A DNA stretch of 64,000 bases from Rhizobium pisi (GTDB taxonomy: Bacteria; Pseudomonadota; Alphaproteobacteria; Rhizobiales; Rhizobiaceae): NCBI RefSeq assembly GCF_003938655.1, contig NZ_RJJT01000030.1, positions 1-64,000 of the forward strand. Reading direction: 5' to 3'. The position numbers and the translations under genes were made by a program. Below the pieces are notes generated by a model, which searched no databases, was not told the DNA's origin, and worked only from the letters and a program-made list of their open reading frames with translations. Positions 42,550 through 51,354 of the stretch are shown here, one piece after another. Positions within the stretch are counted from its first letter, which is position 1, and each line of letters opens with the position of its first letter.

Positions 42550-45500
42550 TCACTCAGCTGCCAACGCCGGCGGATGTCTGTCATCCGCCTCTTCCTGGAA
42601 GGCGTCGGCATCCACGCCTGGCTCGTCCTTTGCCTTCGGCTCCCGGCCGAAGAAAAGGGCGTAACCGGCGGGCAGAACCAGAATGGTGAGCACAGTCGCA
42701 ACCAGGATGCCGCCCATCATCGCGTAGGCGAGCGGACCCCAGAAGACGCCGCGCGAGATCGGGATCAGCGCCAGCACGGCGGTCAGCGCCGTCAGCATGA
42801 TCGGCCGGAAACGCCGCACGGCCGCGCCGACGATCGCCTCCTGCCGGTGCATGCCCGCCTTGATATCCTGGTCGATCTGATCGACCAGGATGATCGAGTT
42901 GCGCATGATGATGCCGAGCAACGCGATGACGCCGAGGATCGCCACGAAGCCAAAGGGCGCGCCGCTGATCAGCAATGCGGCCGCCGCACCGATGATACCA
43001 AGCGGTCCGGTCGCGAGCACCAGCATTGCCTTGCCGAAGTGCTGCAGCTGCACCATCAGCAGCACGACGATGACGGCGAGCATGATCGGCGCCTTGGCGG
43101 CGATCGACATCTGGCTTTCCGCCGCATCCTCGGCGCCGCCCTGGATCTCGACCTTGTAGCCGGCAGGCAGGCTGTCGCGCAGGTCCTTCATGTCGGCGTA
43201 CATCTTCATGACAACGTCGTTCGGCTGCACGCCGTCCGGCAGTGTCGCGCGCACGGTGATCGTCGGCAGCCTGTTACGCCGCCATTCGATCCCCTGCTCC
43301 ATGACCGGCACGACCTTGGCAACCTGCGAGACCGGAACGAAGCCGCCGAAATCCGTCGGCACATAGACGGAGTTGACTGCCGACAGCAGCGAGCGGCTGG
43401 CATCCGGCTCGCGGGCGACGATCGAAACCGTCTCCTCGCCGTCACGGAAATCGTCGAGCGGCGCGCCGGACATGGCGGTCTGCAGCATCTGGCGCACGCG
43501 CTGCGAGGTGACGCCAAGCGCCCGGGCGCGGTCCTGGTCGATCACCAGCTTCATTGCCGGCACCTGTTCCAGCCAGTCATCATGGATCGCGCCGAGCATC
43601 GGATTGGCCTCGAAGCGAGCCTTCACCTGATCCGCGATTTCACGTACTTCCTGGCGGTCAGGCCCCATGACGCGCATCTGCACCGGCCAGCCCGTCGGCG
43701 GGCCGAGGAAGAGGCGGTCGACCTTACCGCGGATTGTAGGGAAATCTTCCGCAAGAATCGTGCGCAGCTTGACGATCAGGCGTTCACGCGCCGGTTCGTC
43801 CTTGGCCATGACGAGAAGCTGGGCAAAGTTCGGATTGCGCAACTGCTGGTCGAGCGGCAGGAAGAAGCGCGGCGCGCCCTCGCCAATATAGGTGGCGATG
43901 AACTTCTTGTCGGGATCGTCCATCATCTTGGCTTCGAGCGCCTTTGCCTGGACTTCGACTTCCTTGATGCTCGTGCCCTCGGGCAGCCAGAGATCGACGA
44001 GGATTTCCGGCCGCGAGGATTGCGGGAAGAAATTCTGCGGAATGAACTGGAAGGCCCAGAGGCTGGTGACGAAGGTGCCGAGCGTCAGCAGCAGCACGAT
44101 GACCCGGTGGCGAACCGCCCAGGCGACCGTACCGCGCAGCCGGCGGTAGAAGCCCGTGTCGAAGGCATCGCGATGCTCGCCGGCGTGGTGACGCTGCTTG
44201 AGGATCATATAGCCGAGCCACGGCGTGAAATAGACCGCGACGAACCACGAAGTCACAAGCGCGATGCCGACGACGTAGAACAGCGATCGGACGTATTCGC
44301 CGGCCGTCGATGCCGCAAAGCCGACGGGAATGAAGCCTGCCGTGGTGATCAGCGTGCCCGTGAGCATCGGAAAGGCGGTCGAGGAATAGGCGAAGCTCGC
44401 AGCATCGATCTTAACGAGCCCTTCCTCCAGCTTTCGCTCCATCATCTCGACGACGATCATCGCATCGTCGACGAGCAGGCCGAGCGCGATGATGAGGGCG
44501 CCGAGCGAAATGCGCTGCAGGTCGATGCCGAGTTCGTACATCAGCGCAAAGGTGGCGGCGAGCACCAGCGGAATAGCGATGGCGATGACGAGGCCCGAGC
44601 GCCAGCCGATCGACACAAACGAGACGATCAGCACGATGATCAGGGCTTCGCCGAGCGCGTGCATGAATTCGCTGACTGCATCTGTCACGACATCGGGTTG
44701 ATTGGCGATCTGGTCGACGGCGGCGCCATAGGGCAGCGACTCTTCGAAGCGCTGATAGGTCGCCTCCACGCCCTTGCCGACATCGATCACGTTGAAGCCC
44801 TTGGCCATGACGACGCCGACCTGAACGCTTTCGTGACCGTTGAAACGGTACTTGCGCTGATAGGGATCTTCGAGCCCGGAACTGACGGTGGCGATATCGC
44901 CGAGACGGGTCACCTGGCCGCCGGCGCGAAGGCGCAGTTCGCGGATATCGGCCGCCTTCTTCACGTCGCCTTCAACCGATATGCGCACGGAGCGCAGGCC
45001 GGTATCGACCGAGCCGGCCGGATCGACATTGTTCTGGCCCTTGATGGCGTTCTGCAGGTCGAGGATCGTCAGGCCACGCTCCGCGAGCGCCTTGGACGAG
45101 ACGTCGATATAGATCTTCTCAGGCTGGTCGCCGATGATGACCGCCTTCTCGACACCCGGCGTCGTCAGCAGCATGTCGCGCGCCTGGATCGCGAATTTCT
45201 TCAGCTCGGGATAGGAATAGCCATCGCCGCTGATCGAATGCAGCGTGATGAAGGTGTCGCCGAACTCGTCATTGAAATAGGGACCGAGCAGGCCCTGCGG
45301 CAGCTCATTGGAAATGTCGCCGACCTTCTTGCGAACCTGATAGAAGGCATCAGCCACCTGTTGCGAGTTCGTGTCGCCCTTGACCTGCAGCGTGATGATC
45401 GCGCTGCCCGCGCGCGTATAGGACTTGACCCAGTCGATATGCGGCGTTTCCTGCAGCTTGCGTTCAATCTTGTTGACGACCTGATCTTCCATTTCCTGGA

Positions 45501-45696
45501 TGGAAGCGCCCGGCCAGATCGCCTGAACGACCATGACGCGGAAGGTGAATTCGGGGTCTTCGCGCTGGCCCATGCGCATCAGGCCGAGCACGCCGGTGAT
45601 GATGATCAGCCCGAAGAGGAAGCGGGCGATGCTCGGATGCCCGATCGCCCAGCGCGACAGATTGAAGGGCCGCTTTTCAGTGGTGGTGGCGTCCAT
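42550..45696 (-). CDS. RND-family efflux transporter
   Basis: The 1048-aa AcrB/MexB-like pump (HAE1/MdtB-type branch) has twelve TM segments and two large periplasmic loops. It has the proton-relay Asp pair in LGLLVDDAMIVVEMMERKLE (TM4 region) and a conserved block near the C-terminus (MRNSIILVDQI). It exports amphipathic toxicants with the adaptor encoded upstream. ATG 45696 has GGGAACAGG upstream. It is last gene of a TetR-adaptor-pump operon; no outer-membrane factor is adjacent. A 1099-codon ORF on the opposite strand is a codon-bias shadow. Confidence 0.93.
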   Translation of the reverse strand: MDATTTEKRPFNLSRWAIGHPSIARFLFGLIIITGVLGLMRMGQREDPEFTFRVMVVQAIWPGASIQEMEDQVVNKIERKLQETPHIDWVKSYTRAGSAIITLQVKGDTNSQQVADAFYQVRKKVGDISNELPQGLLGPYFNDEFGDTFITLHSISGDGYSYPELKKFAIQARDMLLTTPGVEKAVIIGDQPEKIYIDVSSKALAERGLTILDLQNAIKGQNNVDPAGSVDTGLRSVRISVEGDVKKAADIRELRLRAGGQVTRLGDIATVSSGLEDPYQRKYRFNGHESVQVGVVMAKGFNVIDVGKGVEATYQRFEESLPYGAAVDQIANQPDVVTDAVSEFMHALGEALIIVLIVSFVSIGWRSGLVIAIAIPLVLAATFALMYELGIDLQRISLGALIIALGLLVDDAMIVVEMMERKLEEGLVKIDAASFAYSSTAFPMLTGTLITTAGFIPVGFAASTAGEYVRSLFYVVGIALVTSWFVAVYFTPWLGYMILKQRHHAGEHRDAFDTGFYRRLRGTVAWAVRHRVIVLLLTLGTFVTSLWAFQFIPQNFFPQSSRPEILVDLWLPEGTSIKEVEVQAKALEAKMMDDPDKKFIATYIGEGAPRFFLPLDQQLRNPNFAQLLVMAKDEPARERLIVKLRTILAEDFPTIRGKVDRLFLGPPTGWPVQMRVMGPDRQEVREIADQVKARFEANPMLGAIHDDWLEQVPAMKLVIDQDRARALGVTSQRVRQMLQTAMSGAPLDDFRDGEETVSIVAREPDASRSLLSAVNSVYVPTDFGGFVPVSQVAKVVPVMEQGIEWRRNRLPTITVRATLPDGVQPNDVVMKMYADMKDLRDSLPAGYKVEIQGGAEDAAESQMSIAAKAPIMLAVIVVLLMVQLQHFGKAMLVLATGPLGIIGAAAALLISGAPFGFVAILGVIALLGIIMRNSIILVDQIDQDIKAGMHRQEAIVGAAVRRFRPIMLTALTAVLALIPISRGVFWGPLAYAMMGGILVATVLTILVLPAGYALFFGREPKAKDEPGVDADAFQEEADDRHPPALAAE

Positions 45697-45721
45697 GGTC
45701 CTGTTCCCTTTTATCGCGCGA

Positions 45722-46861
45722 TCAGCGGACGGTCTGGTCCGTGTCAACAAGGGCCGACTGCTGGTTCGGCACCTTCACCTTCAGGTTCTCGCTCATGAAC
45801 TGCGTGCCGGCCGAAACCACGAGGTCGCCGGTGTCGAGACCCTCGGTCACATGCACGCCGTCGCCGGTGAAATCGGCGACCTTGATGTCGCGGCCATGCA
45901 CGGTCGCCGTGTCGCGGTCGACGGTCCAGACCATCTGCTTGCCGTCCTTGTCAGCGAGCGCGCTGAGCGGGATCGAGACATAGCTGTTGCCGTTGCTGAC
46001 GTCAGCCTCGATCGTCGCGGTCATGCCGAGCAGGATGCGCGGATCGTTCGGCAGGCTTACCCGAACCGCAAAAGTGCGTGACTGCTGGTCGGCGCTGCCG
46101 GAAACCTCGCGCACCTTGCCGTCGAGCACCAGCTTATCGTCGGCCCAGAAGCTTGCCTTGACCGTTTTGCCGGGCTTGAATTCGGCAATGTCGTTTTCCG
46201 GAACCGCGATCTGCACTTCCTTCTCGCCGTCGACAGCGACGGTGACGACGGCAGCGCCGGCGCCGACGACCTGGCCGGTATCGGCATTGATCGCCGTCAC
46301 GATGCCGTTCTGACCGGCCTTGAGTTCGGTGTAGCTCACCTGGTTCTTCGCCTGGTCGAGTGCGGAGAGCGCGGCATCACGCTGCGAGATCGCCTGGTCA
46401 TGGCTGAGCGAGGCCTGTTCGACCTGCGACTTCGGCGCGACGCTCTTGTCGAAAAGCTGTTCGGCGCGTCTGTTGGCGAGATCGGCGGTTTCGACGCCCC
46501 TTTCCGCCGAGGCGAGATTGGCGTCCGCCGTCTTGACCGCAAGCTGATAATCCGTGGCGTCGACCCGGGCGAGAACCTCACCCGGCGTCACCCGGTCGCC
46601 GATATCGACGAGGCGCTCGGTGATCTTGCCGGCGACGCGAAAGCCGAGGTTCATCTCCGTGCGCGCCTTGACCGAACCGGAATAATCGAGCTTGCGCGTG
46701 TCACCGGCCTTGGCGATCTCGACGACCTTCACGGGCCGTATGACTTGCTTGACCTCAGCTTTCTCTTCCGAGCAGGCGGAAAGGCTGATACCGACGGCGC
46801 CGACGAGCACGAGACCGGCGACGGACGGCATGCGATGGCTGAGGGTCTTGAGCGAAAACAT
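45722..46861 (-). CDS. RND efflux adaptor lipoprotein (membrane fusion protein)
   Basis: The 379-aa MFP is predicted to be a lipoprotein: signal peptide residues 1-26 ending in the lipobox LSAC (Cys 27 or so). A lipoyl domain (VKARTEMNLGFRVAGKI and DIGDRVTPGEVLARVD), an alpha-hairpin (about 115-190) and a beta-barrel with LPNDPRILLGMTATIE follow. It bridges the RND pump and an outer-membrane channel. AGGAG precedes the ATG at 46861. It is between tetR and the pump gene, 25 bp from the latter. Confidence 0.9.
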   Translation of the reverse strand: MFSLKTLSHRMPSVAGLVLVGAVGISLSACSEEKAEVKQVIRPVKVVEIAKAGDTRKLDYSGSVKARTEMNLGFRVAGKITERLVDIGDRVTPGEVLARVDATDYQLAVKTADANLASAERGVETADLANRRAEQLFDKSVAPKSQVEQASLSHDQAISQRDAALSALDQAKNQVSYTELKAGQNGIVTAINADTGQVVGAGAAVVTVAVDGEKEVQIAVPENDIAEFKPGKTVKASFWADDKLVLDGKVREVSGSADQQSRTFAVRVSLPNDPRILLGMTATIEADVSNGNSYVSIPLSALADKDGKQMVWTVDRDTATVHGRDIKVADFTGDGVHVTEGLDTGDLVVSAGTQFMSENLKVKVPNQQSALVDTDQTVR

Positions 46862-46911
46862 CTTCCGCACTCCTGGATCGTTTCGGGGGTCGCGACGGCG
46901 GCTGCCGTCCA

Positions 46912-47520
46912 TTATTTCTTCAGGGCTCTGATCACATAGTCGATCAGTTCGTCGACGCTTGCGCGGTTGGTTTTGGCAAGACATTGCGCCACCATCTGCG
47001 GGTGGCAGAGATTGATTGTCGCCGCGCCGAAGCAGCGTGAGGCAACGACCGGGTCCTGCTCGGCGAACTCGCCGGCGGCAATGCCTTCGGCGATGATTTC
47101 GGCGATCAGATCGTGGACGCGGTCGATATGTTTTTCGATGACGTGCCAGTCGCGCTCGATCGCGACGATGATCATCTCATGCACCTTCATCTCGTCGAGC
47201 ATCAGATCCAGCGTCAACTGATGCTGGGTCTCGACATAGCGACGCAGCCGCTCGCTGGCGCTGACCGGCTGGTGGCGGATGTCGTAGGCGATTTGATAAG
47301 CGGTGGCGAGCATGCGCCCGCAGAGTGCCTGGTGAATTTCCACCTTGGAGGCGAAGAAGCGATAGATGTTGGCTGGCGACATGCCGAGATCGCGGGCGAT
47401 GTCGGCCACCGTCGTCTTGCTGTAGCCGTAGTGACGGAACAGCCGCTCGGCCGCATCGAGAATGCGCGTGACATTCTCCTGCCGCGTGATGTCGAGCGTA
47501 TTTTCCGTGATGTCGTCCAT
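46912..47520 (-). CDS. TetR-family regulator of the RND efflux operon
   Basis: The 202-aa protein has a TetR helix-turn-helix (about residues 15-65, ILDAAERLFRHYGYSKTTVADIARDLGMSPANIYRFF in two parts) and a C-terminal ligand domain. It is first gene of the operon, and a 13-bp perfect palindrome sits 18 bp before its start. It should repress itself together with the adaptor and pump. A 50-bp gap separates it from the adaptor gene. Confidence 0.88.
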   Translation of the reverse strand: MDDITENTLDITRQENVTRILDAAERLFRHYGYSKTTVADIARDLGMSPANIYRFFASKVEIHQALCGRMLATAYQIAYDIRHQPVSASERLRRYVETQHQLTLDLMLDEMKVHEMIIVAIERDWHVIEKHIDRVHDLIAEIIAEGIAAGEFAEQDPVVASRCFGAATINLCHPQMVAQCLAKTNRASVDELIDYVIRALKK

Positions 47521-47537
47521 AGTTTCGATACCTCGAA

Positions 47538-47573
47538 TTACGACTGACGATTTTTGAATTTCGTCAGTCGTAA
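47538..47573. promoter_or_regulatory. Operator palindrome of the RND/TetR operon
   Basis: TTACGACTGACGA (47538-47550) and TCGTCAGTCGTAA (47561-47573) are perfect inverted repeats around a 10-nt AT-rich spacer. It lies at promoter distance (18 bp) upstream of the TetR ATG, the expected place for self-repression of the efflux operon. Confidence 0.75.
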
Positions 47574-47618
47574 AATATCAGGCATCATTTGTCAAGCTGC
47601 GGCAGCGCGACGCAGGCA

Positions 47619-47662
47619 CGCCTGATCAATGCGCCGGCGGCCGCAGGCGCATTGATCAGGCG
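47619..47662. repeat. Perfect 17-bp inverted repeat
   Basis: CGCCTGATCAATGCGCC (47619-47635) and GGCGCATTGATCAGGCG (47646-47662) flank 10 GC-rich bases. It lies between osmC and the TetR operator. It has no T tract on either side, so it is not a typical terminator. It may be a palindromic insertion-type repeat or a regulator site. Confidence 0.6.
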
Positions 47663-47691
47663 AATTTTCCGGAAAAATCGTCGAGCCGCTT

Positions 47692-47723
47692 AAAAAGTGC
47701 CGCGACGCGGAAGCGTGCGGCAC
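47692..47723 (-). terminator. Rho-independent terminator of osmC
   Basis: On the minus strand GTGCCGC, a 13-nt loop, GCGGCAC, then TTTTT (A run at 47692-47696 on the plus strand). It begins 21 bp after the osmC stop codon. Confidence 0.8.
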
Positions 47724-47743
47724 CCCTGCGCGAATAGCGGAAA

Positions 47744-48175
47744 TCAGGCGAGCTTGACGTCGAGCGTGATCGGGACGGCTGCGAGCGCCTTGGAAATCGG
47801 GCAGCCGGCTTTCGCCTTGTTGGCGAATTCGGTGAAGGTCGCCTCGTCGGCGCCGGGGATGCGGCCGGAGAGCGAGAGATGGATAGCGGTGATGGCAAAA
47901 CCGCCCTCGACGCTTTCGAGCGTCACCTTGGCGGAGGTTTCCATGTGCTCGGCGGTAAAACCGGCTTCGCCGAGGATCAGCGAGAGCGCCATGGTGAAGC
48001 AGCCGGCATGGGCTGCGCCGATCAACTCTTCCGGATTGGTGCCGGGAACGCCTTCGAAGCGGCTCGCAAAACCATAGGGATAATCCTTCAGGGCGCCGCT
48101 CTGCGTCGAGATCAGGCCTTTGCCGTCCTTGAGGCCACCGGTCCAATGAGCCGAAGCCGTACGATTGATCTGCAT
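47744..48175 (-). CDS. osmC: OsmC-family peroxiredoxin-like protein
   Basis: The 143-aa OsmC/Ohr-family thiol peroxidase has the first redox Cys in NPEELIGAAHAGCFTMALS (about residue 59) and the second in AKAGCPISKAL (about 125), both conserved. It reduces organic hydroperoxides. The start MQINRTAS at 48175 has AGGAGGA upstream. It has its own terminator and is separate from the efflux operon. Confidence 0.9.
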   Translation of the reverse strand: MQINRTASAHWTGGLKDGKGLISTQSGALKDYPYGFASRFEGVPGTNPEELIGAAHAGCFTMALSLILGEAGFTAEHMETSAKVTLESVEGGFAITAIHLSLSGRIPGADEATFTEFANKAKAGCPISKALAAVPITLDVKLA

Positions 48176-48304
48176 TCCGTCCTCCTGTTTTCGATTTGAG
48201 CTTTCGAGGGACGGCGGAATGCCGCCCCATCCGGAAGAGGACTTCGAGGTCCCCACCGGCAATATAACGCTCTATCGGGCGAAGACGACATCTTCATAAC
48301 CTAA

Positions 48305-48427
48305 ATCATCGTACCAGCAGATTGCTCTCGTCAGGGGCCGGGCCTGGGCATCGGGCGCGCCAAGGAGGGCGACCGCTGGCGCAACCCGATCTGGCGCCAT
48401 ACCGACGGCAGCTTCGCCGAGTGGTGA
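48305..48427 (+). pseudogene. Possible C-terminal remnant of a lost gene
   Basis: A 40-codon open stretch with no ATG encodes a well-formed tail, GLGIGRAKEGDRW then NPIWRHTDGSFAEW, before a TGA. Tryptophan-rich, charged composition and high GC at third positions suggest former coding sequence. I cannot assign a family. A minus-strand ORF overlaps it and is an alternative. Confidence 0.25.
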
Positions 48428-48521
48428 GAGCGGAGGGTCGCTCAGGCGACCTTTTTCATTCGCCGTGTAGGATATGCGGTATTTCATCCGTCATAATGGA
48501 AGCTCAAAAAGGAGGTTTCAC

Positions 48522-48917
48522 ATGGCCAGAGCAGTTGCAATCATCATCGCCCGCATCATCTTCAGCTTCGTCTTCTTCATGGCCGCCGGCTTCAAGTTCG
48601 CCGATATCGGCGCGACCGCGGCCTATATCGCCGCTGCCGGCTTCCCCATGGCGACATTTCTCAGCTGGGTCGCAGCCTTCTTCGAGATCGCCCTGGCACT
48701 CGCGTTCATATCAGGGGCTTTCTTCACCGAAGCGAGCCTCTTGGCAGGCATCTATGTGATCTTCCTCGCCTTCTCCTTCCACGGCCCATCCCATTGGCAG
48801 CAGAACCAAGCCGAGTTCGGCTTCTTCATCGATCACTTCACCTTCCTTGCCGGCCTGCTCTTTGCCGCCGTCCACGGGCCGGAAAAATGGGCGCTGCGGC
48901 ACAGCCTTATCAAATAG
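48522..48917 (+). CDS. DoxX-family membrane protein (second copy)
   Basis: The 131-aa protein has four TM segments with the DoxX pattern: a Lys-containing FMAAGFKFADIG early, and a Glu in FEIALALAFISG of TM2. GGAGG lies 6 nt before the ATG at 48522. It is convergent with the cyclase gene and differs from the copy at 17.1-17.6 kb, which belongs to the ECF-linked operon. Confidence 0.83.
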   Translation: MARAVAIIIARIIFSFVFFMAAGFKFADIGATAAYIAAAGFPMATFLSWVAAFFEIALALAFISGAFFTEASLLAGIYVIFLAFSFHGPSHWQQNQAEFGFFIDHFTFLAGLLFAAVHGPEKWALRHSLIK

Positions 48918-48953
48918 TCGGTCGGCCCTGCTGCGATAGAGCAAGGCCTGGGA

Positions 48954-50171
48954 TCAGTTGTTCAGCCGCGCGCTGTCGAGCGTATAAAGCTCCCGCGCGC
49001 GCTGCACACCACGCAAAGCATAGCGCCCGACGCAAGCAAGCGATGCGCGCTGTTCCTCCGGTATCGCAGCCGCAAAATCGGAGGAGATCAGCAGGTTGAG
49101 ATCGACGGAACGGCACATCGAGGCAATGCGGCTGACCTCGTTGACGGCAGGGCCGATGACCGTGAAATCAAGCCGGTCCTGGCTACCGATATTGCCGTAG
49201 AACACATCGCCGATATGCAGGCCGATATAGACATCGGTGGTTGGCCGGCCGTCGGCCTCACGTGCGGCGTTCAATACGCGGAGCTTTTCGCGCAGAAGCG
49301 CTTCGGCCTTGAGCGCTGCGCGGCAGGTCTCCGCCGGCACCTCGCCCTTGAAGATGGCGAGCACACCGTCGCCGATCAGCTTCAGCACATTGCCGCCCGC
49401 CTCATGGACCGCGGAAATCGCCACCTCGCTGTAATCGTTAAGCAGCGGGATGATTTCCTCCGGCGGCACGCGATCGGAAATCTTGGTGTAGTTCAAGAGA
49501 TCGGAAAACCAGAGTGCCGCCGAAATCCGCTCCGATTTGCCGCGGCTGATCTTGCCTTCCATCACCTGGCGGGCCGCATCCTCTCCCAAATAGACTTCTG
49601 CGATGGTGCGGGCGATGCGTCCGAGCGCGATGCACTTGATTGCCAGCCCCAGTACCGGCACCAGCTTGCGCAGGATGGCGAGGTGATGATCGGAGAAACC
49701 CTCGGGATGCTTCGTAGAGAAATGCGAAAAGAAACAATCCATCTCGCCGATCGTGCCGGCTTCGGCGAAACGATGCATTATCGCCACGAAATCCGTGTGG
49801 CCGGCCGCAGCAATCGTATCGAGCAGGCTGAAATCGATCGGATCGCCGAACCCGATGCGGCGACGCACTTCTTTCTCGTTGCCTGACCAGAGATAATAGA
49901 AGGCTGAACGCTGCCAGTTCGCAGCCGCCTCTCCCGCACTCGACGGACCATATTCGAATTCCGTCTCGACCATCTCCTCGCTGTCCCAGCGGAAGGCGCG
50001 GCCTTCATGCACGGGATGCAGCGTATCCATCAGCGCCAGACCGCGATCGAGCGGCAGCCCGGCATTCCGGCAGGCCGCGCAGAAACCGGTCATCAGCTCG
50101 ACTTCCGAAGCACCCTTCAGGCCCTGCTCCGTGACCCAGGCTGCGATAGTGCTAACGTCGCTGTAATCCAT
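48954..50171 (-). CDS. Class III adenylate/guanylate cyclase
   Basis: The 405-aa protein has an N-terminal domain of about 210 residues without a named fold and a C-terminal class III catalytic domain. Metal-binding Asp in ALWFSDLLNYTKI, a GDGVLAIF motif and NEVSRIA near the end (transition-state Asn/Arg) are intact, so cAMP or cGMP synthesis is expected. The start at 50171 has GAGGTGAG upstream. Rhizobia carry many such cyclases; the signal sensed is unknown. No membrane span is evident. Confidence 0.87.
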   Translation of the reverse strand: MDYSDVSTIAAWVTEQGLKGASEVELMTGFCAACRNAGLPLDRGLALMDTLHPVHEGRAFRWDSEEMVETEFEYGPSSAGEAAANWQRSAFYYLWSGNEKEVRRRIGFGDPIDFSLLDTIAAAGHTDFVAIMHRFAEAGTIGEMDCFFSHFSTKHPEGFSDHHLAILRKLVPVLGLAIKCIALGRIARTIAEVYLGEDAARQVMEGKISRGKSERISAALWFSDLLNYTKISDRVPPEEIIPLLNDYSEVAISAVHEAGGNVLKLIGDGVLAIFKGEVPAETCRAALKAEALLREKLRVLNAAREADGRPTTDVYIGLHIGDVFYGNIGSQDRLDFTVIGPAVNEVSRIASMCRSVDLNLLISSDFAAAIPEEQRASLACVGRYALRGVQRARELYTLDSARLNN

Positions 50172-50233
50172 TTCGCTCACCTCATTCACGCCAGCTGTAG
50201 CTCGAATTCGCCATGGTAGGAAAGCCGATTGGC

Positions 50234-51259
50234 TCAATCGCCCGCGGGCATATTGTAGGGCGTAACGATTTCGACGGAAGAGAGCGAGTTCGAAACCGCT
50301 CGCCCTGATGCCGCAGTCCGGCTCATGATCGCCCGGAAGGCGGAACGCGCATCAGTTCTGAGATCGTGATGCAGCACGAAGCCGATCCGGCGCGCAGCAA
50401 GCAGGGCGCGATTGTCCGCATCCAGATCATGAGCGACGAAGACACGGACCGGACGCTTGGCCGCCTCGAAGACCGCCAGTACCGCCCGGTTGCCGCCACC
50501 GATCGAATAGACGGCGTTGATGGCGGGATCGGCCGCAAGCGCTGCCGCCGCGAGCGTCCCCGTCGCGGCATCAGTGCCGTGCCCCTCGCTGATTTCGGTG
50601 ATGCCGATTTCGGGATAGTGCGCGCGAATGATCCGGCGGAAGCCGATTTCGCGCTCCTCCTCGCCGCGGAACCGGCCGCTCGACAGCGTTACCAGCACCT
50701 TGCCGCCATGATCTCCGAGGAATTCACCGATCAGATAGGCGGCGGTCTCCCCCGCCGCCCGGTTGTCGGCGCCGGCATAGGCGATGCGCGCCGAATTCGG
50801 CAGGTCTGTCACCAGCGTCACCACAGGAATGCCGGCCGCATCGGCCCGCGCAACCGCAGCCGCCACGTCGGCGACGTCAGGCGCCTTCAGCACGATGCCG
50901 TGCGTGCCCCGCAGCCGGATGCGGTCGAGAAGCTGAACCAGCTCAGCCGGCTTCATCACCTCGGCGAAATGGAACCGGCAGCGGAAGACACCGGGAAGGA
51001 AGGCCGCCATCTCCGCCTCGAAGGCGGCGCGCACCGCGTCGCTGAACCGCTGCGGCGTCTCCATGACGATATCGATCGCCAATATGCGCCCGCTGCCCAT
51101 CGCACCGGCCTGCTGCTTCTCCAGTTCTGCGATCGCCGCCTTCACGCGCATCTCTGTCTGCTGGCGCACGCCTGCTCTGCCATTCAGCACCCGGTCGACA
51201 GTCGCGGTGCTGAGCCCGGCCTGAAAGGCGATGTCCTTGACGAGAAAGAGATGTGCCAT
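50234..51259 (-). CDS. LacI-family transcriptional regulator
   Basis: The 341-aa repressor has a LacI helix-turn-helix (residues 5-30, VKDIAFQAGLSTATVDRVLNG) and hinge, then a periplasmic-binding-like ligand domain (about 60-340). It diverges from a PhyH-type dioxygenase gene with a 95-bp gap, so it probably controls the dioxygenase-SDR-lactonase genes. Two TTGATGG direct repeats 11 bp apart lie close to its start. A sugar, sugar acid or cyclitol inducer is typical for this ligand domain. Confidence 0.87.
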   Translation of the reverse strand: MAHLFLVKDIAFQAGLSTATVDRVLNGRAGVRQQTEMRVKAAIAELEKQQAGAMGSGRILAIDIVMETPQRFSDAVRAAFEAEMAAFLPGVFRCRFHFAEVMKPAELVQLLDRIRLRGTHGIVLKAPDVADVAAAVARADAAGIPVVTLVTDLPNSARIAYAGADNRAAGETAAYLIGEFLGDHGGKVLVTLSSGRFRGEEEREIGFRRIIRAHYPEIGITEISEGHGTDAATGTLAAAALAADPAINAVYSIGGGNRAVLAVFEAAKRPVRVFVAHDLDADNRALLAARRIGFVLHHDLRTDARSAFRAIMSRTAASGRAVSNSLSSVEIVTPYNMPAGD

Positions 51260-51268
51260 GGCCTCAGC

Positions 51269-51286
51269 TTGATGGTTTTTTGATGG
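51269..51286. promoter_or_regulatory. Direct repeats in the lacI / dioxygenase gap
   Basis: TTGATGG occurs at 51269-51275 and again at 51280-51286, one helical turn apart, in an otherwise AT-rich stretch before the dioxygenase gene. This is a possible protein-binding site. LacI proteins usually bind palindromes, so the assignment is weak. Confidence 0.3.
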
Positions 51287-51354
51287 ATTTCTGATCTATA
51301 TCACCTGGCATCGCGGCGTATAGTGCCTCCATCGGAAAGAGGGAGGAGCCCGCT

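Noticed and set aside
42499..45798. 1099-codon plus-strand ORF opposite the RND pump
   Set aside because: It is rich in Arg, Asp and His with no recognisable domain, lies exactly antisense to a clear RND transporter, and is explained by the high GC at third codon positions of that gene.
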